Shown here: positions 1-8,642 of the stretch, in pieces
How the letters are laid out: each line of letters starts with the position of its first letter
How positions within the stretch are numbered: position 1 is the stretch's first letter
NCBI GenBank assembly: GCA_017623055.1
Contig: JAGAPX010000008.1
Location: 1-53,646 of the forward strand
Source of the DNA: Phascolarctobacterium sp.
GTDB lineage: Bacteria; Bacillota; Negativicutes; Acidaminococcales; Acidaminococcaceae
Reading direction: 5' to 3'
Length of the DNA: 53,646 bases
Made by a program: the position numbers and the translations under genes
Notes under the pieces: model-generated
Told to the model about the DNA's origin: nothing
Databases searched by the model: none
The model's input: only the letters and a program-made list of their open reading frames with translations

Positions 1-83
1 AATATCGTTAAGACCACATCTGAGCTGTACTTTCTACATTATTGTATAAAGCACTAAGCGAATATGTGGGCAACGATATTTTT
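1..83. other. Long imperfect hairpin of unknown function
   Basis: Bases 1-9 (AATATCGTT) are exactly complementary to 72-80 (AACGATATT), and 14-19 (CCACAT) to 64-69 (ATGTGG). Inside, GTACTTT and AAAGCAC form a further 7-bp stem (one wobble) capped by TAC/GTA. The whole 80 nt folds as one rod with asymmetric internal loops. On the plus strand the last stem is followed by a short T run. It could be a small RNA, a leader, or the end of an element beginning outside the window. I could not match it to a known riboswitch. Confidence 0.4.
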
Positions 84-161
84 AGCTAAAATGTTGCGTT
101 AGGAGTCATTGTTGAACGGAAGCAGTTATGCGTGTTGAAATCGCCTATACCAATTTAAAAA
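84..161. other. Short gene-free stretch
   Basis: No reading frame with a ribosome binding site is visible. Frames on both strands are short or antisense to the neighbouring gene. Confidence 0.5.
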
Positions 162-194
162 CAAAAAAGGAATGCCTCTTTCGAAACATTCCTC
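162..194 (-). terminator. Rho-independent terminator of the aminotransferase-like/membrane protein pair
   Basis: On the minus strand, GGAATG and CATTCC (187-192 and 169-174) form a stem, followed by a T run (162-168). It lies just after the stop codon at 202-204. Confidence 0.75.
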
Positions 195-201
195 TTAAAA
201 T

Positions 202-705
202 CTATAACTTCTTTTTCAAAACCTCTACCATCTTATTGGCACACAAGATGCCAGCAATTCCAGTCACCAACTGCGGTACACTCATAGCAAACAATATCCC
301 CTTTTGCATAGCAACGCTCTCAATCCCAAGCAAAGTAATGACGATGTACGCACCAGTGCACATACTCACCGCTTTAACCGTTGGTGGTAAAAGATAAGCA
401 AGCATTCCCGAACGGAAGTGTCCTACACAAAAGGCAAAGAGCAAATTCCCCAATGCTACTACCGGAATAAGTAAAGGTAAGAGCAGCTGCCCCTGTACAT
501 AAGCAAAGATAGGTAACAGCACAGAAAGTATCGCCGCCGAAGTAAAGCCATTGAGCATTACGCACAGCACCAGCATCATATTTACCAAAGTGCCTATTAT
601 AAAGGTAGTTAAAAGTGGTGGCAAGGGTAACACCAATCTGCTCGCCTGCAAAATTACTGCAACAGCAACCAGCAGCGCACCCAAAACCAATTCTTTCGTT
701 GTCAT
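202..705 (-). CDS. Small integral membrane protein, ECF-transporter S-component-like
   Basis: This 167-residue, almost wholly hydrophobic protein has about five to six predicted membrane spans and a short basic C-terminus (VLKKKL). Size and layout (N-terminal MTTKELVLGALLVAVAVIL, then long hydrophobic segments) resemble the S components of energy-coupling factor vitamin transporters, which capture substrate and dock onto a shared ATPase module. No substrate motif is recognisable and no EcfA/EcfT gene is nearby. Its ATG follows the stop of the upstream aminotransferase-like gene by one base, so the two are almost certainly translated as a pair, and a terminator follows at once. The S-component assignment is family resemblance by eye. 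It could be another small carrier. Confidence 0.5.
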   Translation of the reverse strand: MTTKELVLGALLVAVAVILQASRLVLPLPPLLTTFIIGTLVNMMLVLCVMLNGFTSAAILSVLLPIFAYVQGQLLLPLLIPVVALGNLLFAFCVGHFRSGMLAYLLPPTVKAVSMCTGAYIVITLLGIESVAMQKGILFAMSVPQLVTGIAGILCANKMVEVLKKKL

Positions 706-706
706 T

Positions 707-1573
707 TTATCTTACAGGACATTCCTTCGCTACGAAAGCTTTGTAAGCTTCTTGGAGCTTCTTGGTGATTTCGCCCGGTTGTTTGTCGCCGATGAAGCTA
801 CGGTCAATTTTAGTAACAGGCATAAATTCACAGCGAGGACCGCACAGGAAAGCTTCGTCTGCTTTCAGAGCGAACTCTTTATCAAAAGCACGTTCCACAA
901 CTTGCAGACCAAGGTCAACAGCCAAGCGCTCTTTCAACAAACGACGGGTGATGTTTTTGTGGATGTGTTTATCTTCCGGATGAGTCCAGAGAATACCATC
1001 TTTATAAATTACAAAGCTGGATTCAGTGCTTTCGGTAATTTTGCCGTCACGCACAAAGAGCGCATCAAAAGCATTACCAACAAATGCTTTTTGACGAGCC
1101 ATTGCCTCCGGCATTCTGTTCAAGGTGTTGATGTCACAACGCTCCCAGCGCACGTCTTCTTCGGTAATTACGTTTACGCCTTTAGTGCGTTTCGCTTCCA
1201 AGGTGTCGCGGTCAACGGGAACAGCGAACATGCTCAAAGTAGGAACGCATTGTTCCGGGAAAGCAAGGTTGTACATACCAGCACCACGAGTAATTTGGGT
1301 ATAGATGTTGCATTCGCTCAAACCGGTTGCTTGAATCAAAGCTTCGTGGAACTCAACGAATTCTTCAATCATATATACAGCAGGAATTTTTGCTTGGATA
1401 ACAGATTCAAACAGATTGTTCATATGGGGCAGCAGTGCGAAAGCACGACCATTATAAACAGGTACAATTTCAAAAACGCCGTCACCAAAATTGTGACCAC
1501 GGTCGTTTACTTCAATAAATGCTTCATGCTCCAGCATAATTTCGCCGTTAATCAAAACTAAATTTTCGTTCAT
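707..1573 (-). CDS. Class-IV (D-amino-acid aminotransferase-fold) protein lacking the PLP lysine
   Basis: The 288-residue chain aligns end to end with D-alanine aminotransferases: an N-terminal DRGHNFGDGVFE block, TRG near residue 96, CDI-x-TLN near 147, and VRDGKITES-like segments. In that family the Schiff-base lysine lies in CDIKSLN. Here the codon is AAC, giving CDINTLN, an asparagine. The phosphate-binding arginine of the H-x-x-R-L motif is also missing (HMNNL), and the substrate-clamp Arg/His after TRG are replaced by non-polar residues. The fold is probably kept, but ordinary PLP transamination is unlikely. ATG with GGAGGG ten bases upstream; overlapping context with the downstream membrane protein suggests a shared, unknown role. 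Standard annotation would probably call it D-amino acid aminotransferase. Confidence 0.8.
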   Translation of the reverse strand: MNENLVLINGEIMLEHEAFIEVNDRGHNFGDGVFEIVPVYNGRAFALLPHMNNLFESVIQAKIPAVYMIEEFVEFHEALIQATGLSECNIYTQITRGAGMYNLAFPEQCVPTLSMFAVPVDRDTLEAKRTKGVNVITEEDVRWERCDINTLNRMPEAMARQKAFVGNAFDALFVRDGKITESTESSFVIYKDGILWTHPEDKHIHKNITRRLLKERLAVDLGLQVVERAFDKEFALKADEAFLCGPRCEFMPVTKIDRSFIGDKQPGEITKKLQEAYKAFVAKECPVR

Positions 1574-1732
1574 GGGATACCCTCCGTTATATTTTTAAAA
1601 GTTTTTACATTTAACGTATATGTTGCATAGCAAACTGCCTGTATAATAATTACAGACTATAATATTATATCGCATTTTTTGAAATTTGTCTGCATTACTT
1701 TCTATAACAATTATTCAAAACAGGAGGAGTCT
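1574..1732. promoter_or_regulatory. Divergent AT-rich promoter region
   Basis: This region separates two divergent genes. TATAAT boxes are seen on the plus strand at 1642-1647 and 1658-1663. The first lies inside an inverted repeat, CTGTA-n7-TACAG (1638-1654), that could be an operator. No convincing -35 box with correct spacing was found. Confidence 0.35.
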
Positions 1733-4036
1733 ATGGCGCATTTACCTACTATTATAATTGACCTGACGATGATTCTTTTGGTCGCAGGTGTTACGACAAT
1801 ACTCTTTAAAAAATTAAACCAGCCCCTCGTTTTGGGCTACATCATTGCCGGCTTCATAACTGGTCCAAATTTTGCCTTCTTTCCCACAGTTTCAGACTCT
1901 GCCAATATTCAAGTCTGGTCTGAAATCGGCGTTATCTTTTTATTATTTGCACTCGGTCTGGAATTTAGTTTTTATAAACTTAAAAGTGTAGGCAACACCG
2001 CCTTCATCGCTACTGCCGTAGAAATTGGCGGTATGCTGGGCATGGGTTACTTGTGCGGTACAGCTTTAGGTTGGAGCCATATGGACAGCATCTTCTTAGG
2101 TGGTATGCTGGCAATGAGCTCTACCACCATTATCATCAAAGCCTTTGAAGATTTAAAACTGAAAGGCAAACGCTTCACAGAAATGGTCTTTGGCATTTTG
2201 ATTGTAGAAGATATCGCAGGCATCATTATGATGGTAATGCTTTCCACTTTGGCAGCAGCAGGTATTTCCACAATGGAACTTGCCATGGGCGTAGGTCGCT
2301 TGGCATTTTTCTTAACTCTGTGGTTCGTAATGGGTATGTACCTCATCCCCACCTTCTTTAAAAAAGCAAAAGACTTGATGAACGACGAAACCTTAATCGT
2401 CGCTTCCATCGGTTTGTGTCTGGGAATGGTAGTCCTTGCAACTCATATGGGCTTCTCTGCTGCCCTTGGCGCTTTCATCATGGGTTCTCTTATTGCGGAG
2501 GCTCCCAACGCAGAACACATTGAGCATCTCGTAAAACCGGTTAAGGATTTATTTGGCGCGGTGTTCTTCGTATCCGTAGGTATGCTAGTTGACCCGTCCC
2601 TGCTTTTACAATACTGGTTCCCCATTCTCGTGCTCGTACTTGTTACCATCGTCGGTAAACTTATCTTCTCCACAGGCGGTGTGTTGGCGGCGGGGCAAAA
2701 CCTCAACATTTCCATGCACTGCGGTTTCAGCTTGGCACAAATCGGCGAATTTTCCTTTATTATCGCTTCCTTGGGTATGAGTCTTGGAGTTATCAGTGAC
2801 TTCCTCTACCCCATCATCGTTGCCGTTTCTGTAGTAACAACTTTTACTACCCCTTTCTTCATTATGACAGCGGATCCTGCCTATAAGTTTATGCAAAAAA
2901 TATTGCCTGTTAAGCTTTTAGAATGGCTCGACCGCTACACTGATGAGGACGACGAGGCCAACGATAGCGATTGGAGCGCTCTTCTGCAATCTTATTTTAC
3001 CCGCATGTTCATTTATTTGACCTTGCTCTTTGCCATCGCTCTTGGTGCGAAGCATTATCTGCTCCCCTATTTGCAAAACGATTTGGCTTTGCCCTACAGC
3101 AATTTACTCGGCGGCGCACTTACTCTTTTAGTGATGTCCCCCATTCTCAGGGCCATCTTAACCAGTCGCACCAGTAATGAAGAGCTGTTCTCCATCCTCT
3201 GGTTCAAAAAACGCGCCAACCATTTACCCCTTCTGATTTTAATCTTCATTAAAGTAGTTGTCGCTGCCTGCTTCTTAATGTACGTGTTCCACAGCTTGAT
3301 GGAACTGCCCTACATCGTTTCCATCTTAGCTGTAGCAGGTGCTGCTTACTTTATCTATTCTTCCGACTGGCTACTGAGCGAATATTTGCGTATTGAGTCC
3401 CGCTTCTTAGTAAACTTAAACGAAAAGCATATGCGCAAACACAGGGATCAGCTTTACAACGAAGAAGGTTGTTCCGAAATTTGGTTCGACGAGGACGTAC
3501 AGCTTGCTCACTACAAATTGCCAGCCAACTGTAAATTTATCGGTCAAACTCTTCTGCAGACCAAGTTCCGCTCCAACTACGGTTGTAATATTTTACAAAT
3601 TACAACGCCCCAAGCAGTAATCGATATGCCCGGCGCTGATTATATTTTAGAAGCAGCCTCTACCCTTTTAATCATCGGTACTCGTGAACAATTTAAAATG
3701 TTCAACGCCGCTGTTGCCAGCAAACAAATTGACTTGGAGCCTCTCGATGAACCTATCAGCCTTCGTCAGTTTATGCTGCAAAGCCACGAAGAAAAACCTG
3801 AACTGCAATTTCTTTCCTTGGCAATCACTGTAGACGAACATTCCAAATTACTGGGTAAGTCCATCAAGGACGCCAACATCCGTGAAAATTGGAGTGCTCT
3901 CGTACTTGGCTTAGAGCGTGGTGCCTACACCATTACTAATCCCAACATTTCCCTTACCTTCGAAAAAGGAGATTTACTGTGGGTACTGGGCAAACAAAAA
4001 ATGCTCAATGCTCTAATTAGAGAAGAAGTTTTATAA
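1733..4036 (+). CDS. CPA2-family cation:proton antiporter with two C-terminal TrkA-C domains
   Basis: This is a monovalent cation:proton antiporter of the KefB/sodium-hydrogen exchanger type. About twelve membrane segments fill residues 1-400 (LGYIIAGFITGPN and GFSAALGAFIMGSLIAE are typical blocks), then an acidic linker (DEDDEANDSD), four more hydrophobic segments, and two regulatory TrkA-C-like domains at roughly 600-680 and 695-765. No Rossmann GxGxxG nucleotide-binding RCK domain is present. I place the start at the ATG at 1733 because CAGGAGGAG lies just upstream, giving 767 residues. The same frame opens at 1679, but without a ribosome binding site. Monocistronic; it ends in a strong terminator. 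The ion (K+ or Na+) cannot be told from sequence. Confidence 0.88.
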   Translation: MAHLPTIIIDLTMILLVAGVTTILFKKLNQPLVLGYIIAGFITGPNFAFFPTVSDSANIQVWSEIGVIFLLFALGLEFSFYKLKSVGNTAFIATAVEIGGMLGMGYLCGTALGWSHMDSIFLGGMLAMSSTTIIIKAFEDLKLKGKRFTEMVFGILIVEDIAGIIMMVMLSTLAAAGISTMELAMGVGRLAFFLTLWFVMGMYLIPTFFKKAKDLMNDETLIVASIGLCLGMVVLATHMGFSAALGAFIMGSLIAEAPNAEHIEHLVKPVKDLFGAVFFVSVGMLVDPSLLLQYWFPILVLVLVTIVGKLIFSTGGVLAAGQNLNISMHCGFSLAQIGEFSFIIASLGMSLGVISDFLYPIIVAVSVVTTFTTPFFIMTADPAYKFMQKILPVKLLEWLDRYTDEDDEANDSDWSALLQSYFTRMFIYLTLLFAIALGAKHYLLPYLQNDLALPYSNLLGGALTLLVMSPILRAILTSRTSNEELFSILWFKKRANHLPLLILIFIKVVVAACFLMYVFHSLMELPYIVSILAVAGAAYFIYSSDWLLSEYLRIESRFLVNLNEKHMRKHRDQLYNEEGCSEIWFDEDVQLAHYKLPANCKFIGQTLLQTKFRSNYGCNILQITTPQAVIDMPGADYILEAASTLLIIGTREQFKMFNAAVASKQIDLEPLDEPISLRQFMLQSHEEKPELQFLSLAITVDEHSKLLGKSIKDANIRENWSALVLGLERGAYTITNPNISLTFEKGDLLWVLGKQKMLNALIREEVL

Positions 4037-4051
4037 TTTAAGATTTTACGT

Positions 4052-4088
4052 AAAAAGAGGAAGTCTCAATATGAGACTTCCTCTTTTG
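4052..4088. terminator. Bidirectional terminator between the antiporter and polC
   Basis: A 12-bp perfect stem (GAGGAAGTCTCA/TGAGACTTCCTC) with a 3-nt loop is flanked by A and T runs, so it serves both convergent genes. Confidence 0.9.
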
Positions 4089-4105
4089 TATTAACTGTAT
4101 TCTTT

Positions 4106-7100
4106 TTAGAACAAATCTATTTGGTTGCTTTCCGGCAAATCATTAAGCACACCCATTTCTGCCATGCGCTCGACAACTGCCTTGCCAATACCAGCACGTA
4201 AACGCAAATCTTCACGAGAGATAAACGGATTTTGCGGATCACGTACAGCAGCAATTGCTAAGGCAGCACTATTACCTACGCCACTAAGAGACGCCAAGGG
4301 AGGGAGCAAACCTTTCTTGGTAATTGTAAATTTTGTAGGATGTGATTTATACAAATCAATCTTTTCAAATTCATAACCACGCTCAATCATTTCGTTGGCA
4401 AGCTCTAAATAGGTAGCAGCATCTTTATCGGTGTTGCTTGCTTTATAGCCCTGCTGGTACACACTCTTAATAAAGTTCTTAATGTAGTGCAAGCCTTTAG
4501 ATACGTGGGTATAGTCAAAATCTGTAGCACGCACCGTAAAATAGGAAGCATAAAAATGCTTAGGATAATGCACCTTGCAATAAGCGATGCGATAAGCCAT
4601 CAGTACATATGCAACAGCGTGAGCCTTAGGAAAAAGGTACTGCACTCTTTCGCAAGACTTAATGTACCAATCGGGAATCTTCACCGCTTCCATAGCTTCC
4701 TTCATTTTAGGCTCTAAACCATTTTTAGCAGCCTTACCCTTACGCACGTATTCCATAGTTTTAAACGCAAGGCTCGGTTCCACGCCCTTAGAAATCAAAT
4801 GGGTCATGATGTCGTCACGGGTAGAAATGGTTTCCGCAACAGGCTTACCCTCTTTAATTAAATCCTGCGCGTTGTTGAGCCATACGTCCGTACCGTGGGA
4901 ATAACCGGATACACGCACAATCTCACTAAATTTTTTAGGCTGTACGTCTTTAATCATTTGGCGAACGAAGGCAGTGCCACATTCAGGAATACCAAAAGTA
5001 CCAACATCACTACCAATTTGTTCAGGTGTTACACCTAACGAAGTAGTATCTTGGAAAATCCGCAGGGTTTCTTCATCGCCTACTGGAATTTGTTTCGGGT
5101 CGAAGTTAGGGTCAGTATCCTCACGCAAATATTTTTCCAACATCTTCAGTACCATCGGGTCGTCGTGACCAAGAATATCAAGCTTAACCAAACGGTCGTT
5201 AATGCTGTGATAATCGTAGTGAGTAGTGACGGTCTCGCCAGTGCTATCATCTGCGGGACGATTGATAGGAGTAATGTAATGAATATCCATATTGCGAGGC
5301 ACAACCATAATACCACCGGGATGTTGTCCTGTAGTACGCTTCACCCCTGCAATACCTTCTACTAAAGAAGCTACGTGAGCAGAGTGAGGAATGATGTTCT
5401 TGCCTTCAAAATATTTTCTTATGTAACCAATGGCAGTCTTGTTTGCTACGGTAGAGATTGTTCCTGCGCGACACACGTTATCACGACCAAAAAGCTCTTC
5501 CGTATATTTGTGAGCAACGGATTGGTCGGACATAGCAAGAGCATCATCAGGGTCAATGCCACCGGAGAAGTTCAAGTCAATATCAGGAACCTTGTCACCG
5601 TGGAAGCCTAAGAATACGGCAAAGGGTATGTCGTGTCCGTCACGAATCATATCCGTTCCACAATGGGGACAAGCTTTTGGCGGAAGGTCAAAGCCAGAAT
5701 CCACTTCGTTGTTCAAGAAGAACTCGCTGTGTTTACACTTGGGACAACGATAGTGAGGCTTCAACGCATTAACTTCAGTAATGTCAAGCATAGTCGCAAC
5801 AACGGAACTGCCAACACTACCACGAGAGCCAACAAGGTAACCACGGTCAAGGGAATGCTTAACCAATTTATGAGCAATGAAGTACAAAACGGAGAAGCCA
5901 TTACCAATGATGGAATCAAGCTCCATTTTCAAACGATCCTCTACCAATTGGGGTAAAGGATTGCCGTACCATTCGTGTGCTTTGGCGTAGGTCATATTAC
6001 GAACAGCATCTTCCGCACCGGGAATGTAAGGAGAGTACAGCTGGTCAGTATCAGGCACAGGCTTAATACGCTCTACCATATCCGCAACCTTGTTAGTGTT
6101 AGTAACACACACCTCGTAAGCAACTTCTTCGCCCAAGTAAGCAAACTCTTCCAACATTTCTTCTGTCGTGCGGTAGTAAAGAGGCGGCTGATATTCTACC
6201 TCGCCCTCTTTATGCCAAGGAGCTTGCAAGATAGCGCGATACTTTTCATCTTCAGGATTTAAGAAATGGACGTCGCCGGTAGCAACAGTAAGCTTACCCA
6301 TCCGTTTGCCCAATTCATAAATGCGCCTGTTATATTCTTCAATTTGTTTTACGGTACAAATATTCTTATGCACCAAGAACATATTATTACCCGTAGGTTG
6401 GATTTCTAGATAATCGTAGAAAGAAGCAATTTCTTCAAGTGTTTCTTCGCTGGCACCCGCCATCATAGCGCGGTACAGTTCACCCGCTTCGCAGGCAGAA
6501 CCTAAAATTAAACCATCTCTATGCTGCTCAAGAACTTTGCGGGGCAACAAAGGACGTCCGCTTAAATAACGCAGGTGGCTGATGGAAACAAGCTTGTACA
6601 GATTGCGCAAGCCTGTTTCATTCTTAGCCAAGATGATGATATGGTTACTCTTTATCTTATTACGAGAGGTTTTTTTCTTAGTTTCTACAGCTTCTTGATC
6701 AAGCTCGTCCTTAATTTCGGCACGGTCGCTGATAAGATAACCTTCCATACCAAAGATAAGTTTCAAATCGCTACCTTGTGCTGCATCGTAACAGAAGGGA
6801 AAGGCTTGCACAACACCATGGTCTGTAATCGCCAAAGCTTTATGTCCCCATTTGATAGCTTTCTTTACCAAATCCTTCATAGGGGTCAAGCCGTCCATCT
6901 TACTCATCTTGGTATGACAATGGAGCTCAACGCGTTTAACTTCTGCGTTATCCTTGCGTTCAGGAACATCTATCTTCATAATGCCAAAAGGCGTTAAGGT
7001 CATTTCGTCATTATTAAAACGATCGGGCGCAACATTGCCTTGAATACGCAAACGCATTCCCGGCTTTAACACACTGGTAAGCTGTTTACATTCAGCCTTG

Positions 7101-7831
7101 GCATCGTTACCATCTTTAGCACTAAAACGCATCTTGATAAACAAGCCACCTGTACCGTCACACAAGTTAAAGCTTAAAGAAATGTCCTTGGTACGCATTT
7201 CTCTTTCATTAAATGCGATAAGATTGCTGTCTTTATCAAGGGTTTTAACAAATTCACCCTCAACAATTACTTTGTTTTCTTCCTCTATGATACTGTCAAT
7301 GGGGCGCACTTTGCCCTTCTTGATAGGTTTTCCCCACAGAAGTCCATCGTCTTTCTTTTCTCCGTACAGCCTATTATACGCTTGCTCATAAGCCTGCTCG
7401 TAAACGTTCACTTCTTCTACAACGCAAGGCGGTTCTGGCGGATTAGTCGCACCAATTTCTACCTCAGGCGGTTCTTCCGGCAAAGGAATATCGTCGTAGC
7501 TATGCATATCGTCAGAATTAGTGAACTCTGCTTCTAGTGCTTCTTCCTTTGGCATACCTTCGAAGGCACCTTTGCCATCGTCACTAACAAAAACTACCTT
7601 TTGTAAAGAAAAAGCGACAGCCAATTTTTCGGCCGCCGCTTGCATTAAGCCATCAGTAAGGTGGGCGGCACATTCATAATGTACCTCCCAAGAGCAGGCC
7701 GATTCATCAATGCAGATTTGCTTAACGTTAAGCATACGCAGCTGCATAAGTTCGGCTGGAGAAAAAGACAATCCGGACAAGAAAGCGAAAAATTTATCTT
7801 TGTCGGGCAAGATGCAATATTTTGCTTGCAT
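4106..7831 (-). CDS. polC: PolC-type DNA polymerase III alpha subunit without the exonuclease insert
   Basis: This is the replicative DNA polymerase of the Gram-positive type. Seen in order: a divergent N-terminal region (1-180), an OB-fold (about 185-290), a PHP domain starting at VELHCHT (about 301) with TDHG near 337, a polymerase palm with GSRGSVGSS and the catalytic PDIDLNFSG, a zinc-binding CPKC...CPHCG segment between them, a TGQHPGG fingers block, and C-terminal helix-hairpin-helix motifs ending DLF, a clamp-binding-like tail. At 1241 residues it is about 200 shorter than Bacillus PolC. The DEDD 3'-5' exonuclease that normally interrupts the PHP domain is absent: FGMEGYLI runs through about 30 charged residues straight to HIIILAKNETGL. 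Last gene of the pyrH-to-polC minus-strand cluster. Confidence 0.96.
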   Translation of the reverse strand: MQAKYCILPDKDKFFAFLSGLSFSPAELMQLRMLNVKQICIDESACSWEVHYECAAHLTDGLMQAAAEKLAVAFSLQKVVFVSDDGKGAFEGMPKEEALEAEFTNSDDMHSYDDIPLPEEPPEVEIGATNPPEPPCVVEEVNVYEQAYEQAYNRLYGEKKDDGLLWGKPIKKGKVRPIDSIIEEENKVIVEGEFVKTLDKDSNLIAFNEREMRTKDISLSFNLCDGTGGLFIKMRFSAKDGNDAKAECKQLTSVLKPGMRLRIQGNVAPDRFNNDEMTLTPFGIMKIDVPERKDNAEVKRVELHCHTKMSKMDGLTPMKDLVKKAIKWGHKALAITDHGVVQAFPFCYDAAQGSDLKLIFGMEGYLISDRAEIKDELDQEAVETKKKTSRNKIKSNHIIILAKNETGLRNLYKLVSISHLRYLSGRPLLPRKVLEQHRDGLILGSACEAGELYRAMMAGASEETLEEIASFYDYLEIQPTGNNMFLVHKNICTVKQIEEYNRRIYELGKRMGKLTVATGDVHFLNPEDEKYRAILQAPWHKEGEVEYQPPLYYRTTEEMLEEFAYLGEEVAYEVCVTNTNKVADMVERIKPVPDTDQLYSPYIPGAEDAVRNMTYAKAHEWYGNPLPQLVEDRLKMELDSIIGNGFSVLYFIAHKLVKHSLDRGYLVGSRGSVGSSVVATMLDITEVNALKPHYRCPKCKHSEFFLNNEVDSGFDLPPKACPHCGTDMIRDGHDIPFAVFLGFHGDKVPDIDLNFSGGIDPDDALAMSDQSVAHKYTEELFGRDNVCRAGTISTVANKTAIGYIRKYFEGKNIIPHSAHVASLVEGIAGVKRTTGQHPGGIMVVPRNMDIHYITPINRPADDSTGETVTTHYDYHSINDRLVKLDILGHDDPMVLKMLEKYLREDTDPNFDPKQIPVGDEETLRIFQDTTSLGVTPEQIGSDVGTFGIPECGTAFVRQMIKDVQPKKFSEIVRVSGYSHGTDVWLNNAQDLIKEGKPVAETISTRDDIMTHLISKGVEPSLAFKTMEYVRKGKAAKNGLEPKMKEAMEAVKIPDWYIKSCERVQYLFPKAHAVAYVLMAYRIAYCKVHYPKHFYASYFTVRATDFDYTHVSKGLHYIKNFIKSVYQQGYKASNTDKDAATYLELANEMIERGYEFEKIDLYKSHPTKFTITKKGLLPPLASLSGVGNSAALAIAAVRDPQNPFISREDLRLRAGIGKAVVERMAEMGVLNDLPESNQIDLF

Positions 7832-7859
7832 GTGCGTGTCCTTTCCTTATGACTAATAA

Positions 7860-8591
7860 TTATTTTGCATTGTCCAAGGCAATTACGCCATCAATATTCT
7901 GAATGCCGCTGGCAACTTCAGAAAGGTCAATGCTTTTATCCATTTTTAAATACAATTCCAAAATGATATTGTCATTTTGATTATCAGACTTCACGTTCAA
8001 AGTTTTAACCTTGATACCACATTCTGCCAAGTAACCGGTAACTTCCGTAATAACACCAGGAATATTATGAGTAACTACGCGAATAAAGCGACGTTCATTG
8101 CGATTACCAACAAAACGTTTTTCCCAATGGTGGAAGGTAACCAAGGTAACCATAGTCAAAATGGTGGCAGCAGTACTCAAAAGGTACATACCGCTACCAA
8201 CTGCCAAGCCAATTGCAGAAACAATCCACAAGCTGGCTGCAGTGGTCAAGCCTTTAATGGTCAAGCCTTCGTGCAAGATTGTGCCTGCACCCAAGAAACC
8301 GATGCCACTTACAACCTGCGCTGCAATACGTGCAGTATCACGACGGGTACCAATATCATTTTCAGCTATTGTTGTTACGGGTGCAATATCATCAAAACCA
8401 TAAATGGAAACCAGCATAAATAACGCAGAACCTACGCACACAAGAATGTGAGTTCTAAAGCCCGCAGGTCTGTCGCCACTGCCACGTTCCATACCAACGA
8501 TACCGCCCAAGATTGCAGCAACAATCAAGCGCAGTACCATGGTCAGCTCCAATTGAGACACCCATGGGTATACCCAAGAAATATCAAACAT
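7860..8591 (-). CDS. mgtC: MgtC/SapB-family membrane protein
   Basis: The 243 residues have four or five membrane segments in the first 145, including the family signature GMERGSGDRPAGFRTHILV, and a soluble C-terminal domain of about 85 residues with ACT-like character (RFIRVVTHNIPGVITEV). MgtC proteins are linked to growth at low Mg2+ and to modulation of membrane ATPases; the direct activity is unsettled. RBS AGGGG lies upstream of the ATG. It sits 28 bp ahead of polC and 51 bp after proS with no terminator between, so it is likely cotranscribed. Confidence 0.9.
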   Translation of the reverse strand: MFDISWVYPWVSQLELTMVLRLIVAAILGGIVGMERGSGDRPAGFRTHILVCVGSALFMLVSIYGFDDIAPVTTIAENDIGTRRDTARIAAQVVSGIGFLGAGTILHEGLTIKGLTTAASLWIVSAIGLAVGSGMYLLSTAATILTMVTLVTFHHWEKRFVGNRNERRFIRVVTHNIPGVITEVTGYLAECGIKVKTLNVKSDNQNDNIILELYLKMDKSIDLSEVASGIQNIDGVIALDNAK

Positions 8592-8642
8592 TTATAAAAC
8601 CCCTATTTCTCAAGTTTTATATAAGAGCTTGGAAATTTTTTC

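Noticed and set aside
128-397. 89-codon plus-strand frame near the left edge
   Set aside because: It runs through the terminator and antisense to the membrane protein gene and has no ribosome binding site.
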